The notes below the pieces were generated by a model. That model saw only the letters and a program-made list of their open reading frames with translations, was not told the DNA's origin and ran no database searches. From Alistipes sp. (GTDB lineage: Bacteria; Bacteroidota; Bacteroidia; Bacteroidales; Rikenellaceae), in assembly GCA_019422485.1 (NCBI GenBank), contig JAHZDG010000025.1, positions 22,157 to 30,225 of the forward strand: a stretch of 8,069 bases of DNA. Reading direction: 5' to 3'. A program made the position numbers and the translations under genes. Below are positions 6,489 through 8,069 of the stretch, piece after piece. Numbering within the stretch: the stretch's first letter is position 1; each line of letters opens with the position of its first letter.

Positions 6489-7733
6489 ATGAATAATCAA
6501 ACTATTATGGCCGGCCGGCTTGCCGGTTCCGTGACGGCGCCGGCTTCGAAAAGTTATGCGCAACGGGCTATTGCGGCCGCTTTGTTGGCTCAGGGCCGCA
6601 GTACATTGACTCATCTGGGATTGAGTAAGGATACGGAAGCCGCCTTGGAGATCGCCCGTAATCTGGGGGCGACGATCACGGCGGAGGGAACCACTTATAC
6701 GGTAGACGGAGGGCTGAATCCCGATTCTACGAAGTTGAATGTGGGTGAATCGGGTTTGTCGGCGCGTTTGTTTGTGCCGATTGCCGCTTTGACCAGCCTG
6801 ATGACCACGATTAACGGAACGGGCTCGATCCTGCGTCGGCCCATTGCCATGATGGAAGAGCCGTTAATGGCGCTGGGGGTGGAAGTTCACACCAATGGTG
6901 GATACCTGCCGATTGAGGTCAAAGGCCCTATGCATGGGGGTGAGATTACCGTAGACGGATCGTTGAGCTCTCAGTTCGTGACGGGGTTGTTGATGGCCCT
7001 GCCGTTGGTCAAGGAAGATACGATTCTGCATGTCGAAAAGTTGAAAAGCCGTCCCTACATTGATATGACTTTGTCTTTGTTGGCGGCTTTTGGCATTGAT
7101 GTGACCAATGAGGGATATGAAAGTTTTCGTATTGCCGGAGGTCAGCGTTACCAGCCGACAAAATATAACATTGAAGGGGATTGGAGTGGGGCTTCCTGCC
7201 TGCTGGTAGGGGGTGCAACGACCGGTTCGGCAACCATCCGAAACCTGAATCCGGTCTCTTCACAGGCCGATGTGGCCATTGTCGACGCCCTGGCTAAGGC
7301 CGGAGCGCAGATCATTACTTCATCGGAAGGCGTTACGGTCAAACAGGGTGACCTGTTCGGCTTTGAGTTCGATGCAACGGATTGTCCCGACCTGTTCCCG
7401 GCTTTGGTGGCCTTGGGGTCGGCTTGCCGGGGCGTGACGACGCTGATCGGAACCAAACGCTTGTTGTATAAGGAAAGCAACCGGGCTGAAGCGTTGGCGG
7501 ATGTATTTGGCGCCATGGGTATCGAGGTAGATCTGGAAACGGAAAACGTGATGCGCATCACCGGAGGTCCGATTCACGGGGCAACGATCAGCAGTCACAA
7601 TGATCACCGGATTGCGATGGCTGCGGCTGTGGCTGCTTTGCGGGCCGATACCTCGGTGACGATCACCGATGCCGATGCCGTTGAAAAATCTTATCCGGCT
7701 TTTTGGGAGGATCTGGCCGCTTTGCGGGCCTGA
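6489..7733 (+). CDS. aroA: 3-phosphoshikimate 1-carboxyvinyltransferase (EPSP synthase)
   Basis: AroA joins phosphoenolpyruvate to shikimate-3-phosphate, the sixth shikimate-pathway step. I place the start at the ATG 6489 (414 residues), because the upstream in-frame ATG at 6444 adds 15 residues unlike the family and overlaps structured RNA; 6507 is also possible. Numbered from 6489, the equivalents of the E. coli active-site residues are present: PASKS with K21 and S22, R26, R117 (RRPI), Q162 (SSQF), D301 (CPDLFP), E329 and R332 (KESNR), R374 (NDHRIAM) and K400 (VEKSYPAFW). The odd part is the loop normally reading GNAGTAMRP, which here is GESGLSARL (86-94): Asn becomes Glu, Thr becomes Leu, and the key Gly (G89) and Arg (R93) are kept. 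This is probably a lineage variant and not a defect. aroC follows after 82 bases without a promoter, suggesting cotranscription. Confidence 0.95.
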   Translation: MNNQTIMAGRLAGSVTAPASKSYAQRAIAAALLAQGRSTLTHLGLSKDTEAALEIARNLGATITAEGTTYTVDGGLNPDSTKLNVGESGLSARLFVPIAALTSLMTTINGTGSILRRPIAMMEEPLMALGVEVHTNGGYLPIEVKGPMHGGEITVDGSLSSQFVTGLLMALPLVKEDTILHVEKLKSRPYIDMTLSLLAAFGIDVTNEGYESFRIAGGQRYQPTKYNIEGDWSGASCLLVGGATTGSATIRNLNPVSSQADVAIVDALAKAGAQIITSSEGVTVKQGDLFGFEFDATDCPDLFPALVALGSACRGVTTLIGTKRLLYKESNRAEALADVFGAMGIEVDLETENVMRITGGPIHGATISSHNDHRIAMAAAVAALRADTSVTITDADAVEKSYPAFWEDLAALRA

Positions 7734-7815
7734 AAATTCCCCGACGAAACAATTTTGTGCCGGGAACGGTCGTTTTATAGATGACCTTTTCGGAAAACCG
7801 AACCACGAAACAGTT

Positions 7816-8069
7816 ATGAATAAATTCGGTCGATTGTTCAGCCTCTCAATTTTTGGAGAGTCCCACGGCGAATCGGTGGGGGTGACTTTGGATGGAGTAC
7901 CGGCAGGGATTCCGCTGAGCGAAAAATCCTTTGCGGCCGACTTGGCCCGACGCAAAAGCGGAAAACGAGGAACCACCCCCCGTAAAGAGAGTGATGCGCC
8001 TCACATCATGTCCGGCGTATTCAAGGGACGTACTACGGGCGCCCCTTTGACCATTCTGTTTTATAATGA
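7816..8069 (+). CDS. aroC: Chorismate synthase, 3' partial
   Basis: AroC uses reduced FMN to convert EPSP to chorismate, the branch point for aromatic amino acids and related compounds, and acts directly after AroA. The first 84 codons are present and the window ends mid-codon in an open frame. The N-terminus MNKFGRLFSLSIFGESHG contains the first chorismate synthase signature with GESHG (14-18), including the conserved His17. It is followed by VGVTLDGVPAGIPLS (21-35), DLARRKSGKRGTT-PRKESD (42-60) and IMSGVFKGRTTGAPL (64-78), all in the expected order. The preceding 82-base gap (7734-7815) holds a small hairpin, TTCGG/CCGAA with an AAAA loop (7789-7802), and no promoter match, which fits operon continuation from aroA. 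Confidence 0.96.
   Translation, partial: MNKFGRLFSLSIFGESHGESVGVTLDGVPAGIPLSEKSFAADLARRKSGKRGTTPRKESDAPHIMSGVFKGRTTGAPLTILFYN

Noticed and set aside
7737..7776. Terminator between aroA and aroC (TTCCC/GGGAA and CCG-GGAA-CGG followed by TTTT)
   Set aside because: The stems are three to five pairs and mutually exclusive, and the TTTT is displaced from them. aroA and aroC are consecutive pathway genes and likely cotranscribed.
1..8069. Mobile elements, CRISPR arrays, tRNA or rRNA genes, defence or biosynthetic clusters
   Set aside because: I saw no transposase or integrase, no regularly spaced direct repeats, no tRNA- or rRNA-like segments, and every long frame not antisense to another gene belongs to a housekeeping family.

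Overview
The window looks like chromosomal housekeeping DNA from a member of the Bacteroidota, most likely order Bacteroidales. Three things point there. The best promoter-like match is the Bacteroidetes-type -7 element TAnnTTTG rather than an E. coli-type -10. Start codons lack clear Shine-Dalgarno sequences. The RecQ (long C-terminal tail), LptB and AroA proteins resemble Bacteroidales forms; the AroA N-terminus (PASKSYAQRA) recalls Alistipes-like relatives, but this is recognition from memory and not a search result. Base composition looks even, with no sign of an island, phage, IS element, CRISPR array, tRNA or rRNA.

Layout. (1) 1-551, + strand: the 3' part of a HEAT-repeat protein of the DNA alkylation repair (AlkD-like) family, cut by the window edge and containing a 32-nt palindrome. 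(2) 552-757: a terminator-like hairpin, weak promoter candidates and a leader. (3) 758-2194, +: a NhaD-type Na+/H+ antiporter, followed by a strong intrinsic terminator that can also serve the convergent strand. (4) 5401 down to 2371, - strand: recQ then rsmA (ksgA), 52 bases apart, with a hairpin whose loop holds the recQ stop codon. (5) 5402-5647: a divergent regulatory region with a good promoter for lptB, a weaker one for recQ, and a 12-bp palindrome. (6) 5648 to the end, +: lptB, aroA and the first 84 codons of aroC, probably one transcript.

How the genes fit together. lptB encodes the ATPase of the lipopolysaccharide transport machine. aroA and aroC encode the last two steps to chorismate, so their adjacency is a pathway pair; the link with lptB is positional only. 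recQ (DNA repair helicase) and rsmA (16S rRNA dimethyltransferase) are co-oriented with no evident functional tie. nhaD handles sodium/proton homeostasis at the inner membrane.

I found no convincing new multi-gene system. The items worth a second look are the coding palindrome at the left edge, the AlkD-like protein lacking the canonical active-site residues, the divergent phosphate/PEP loop of AroA, the stop-codon hairpins of recQ and lptB, the structured lptB-aroA junction, and the palindrome in the recQ promoter region.
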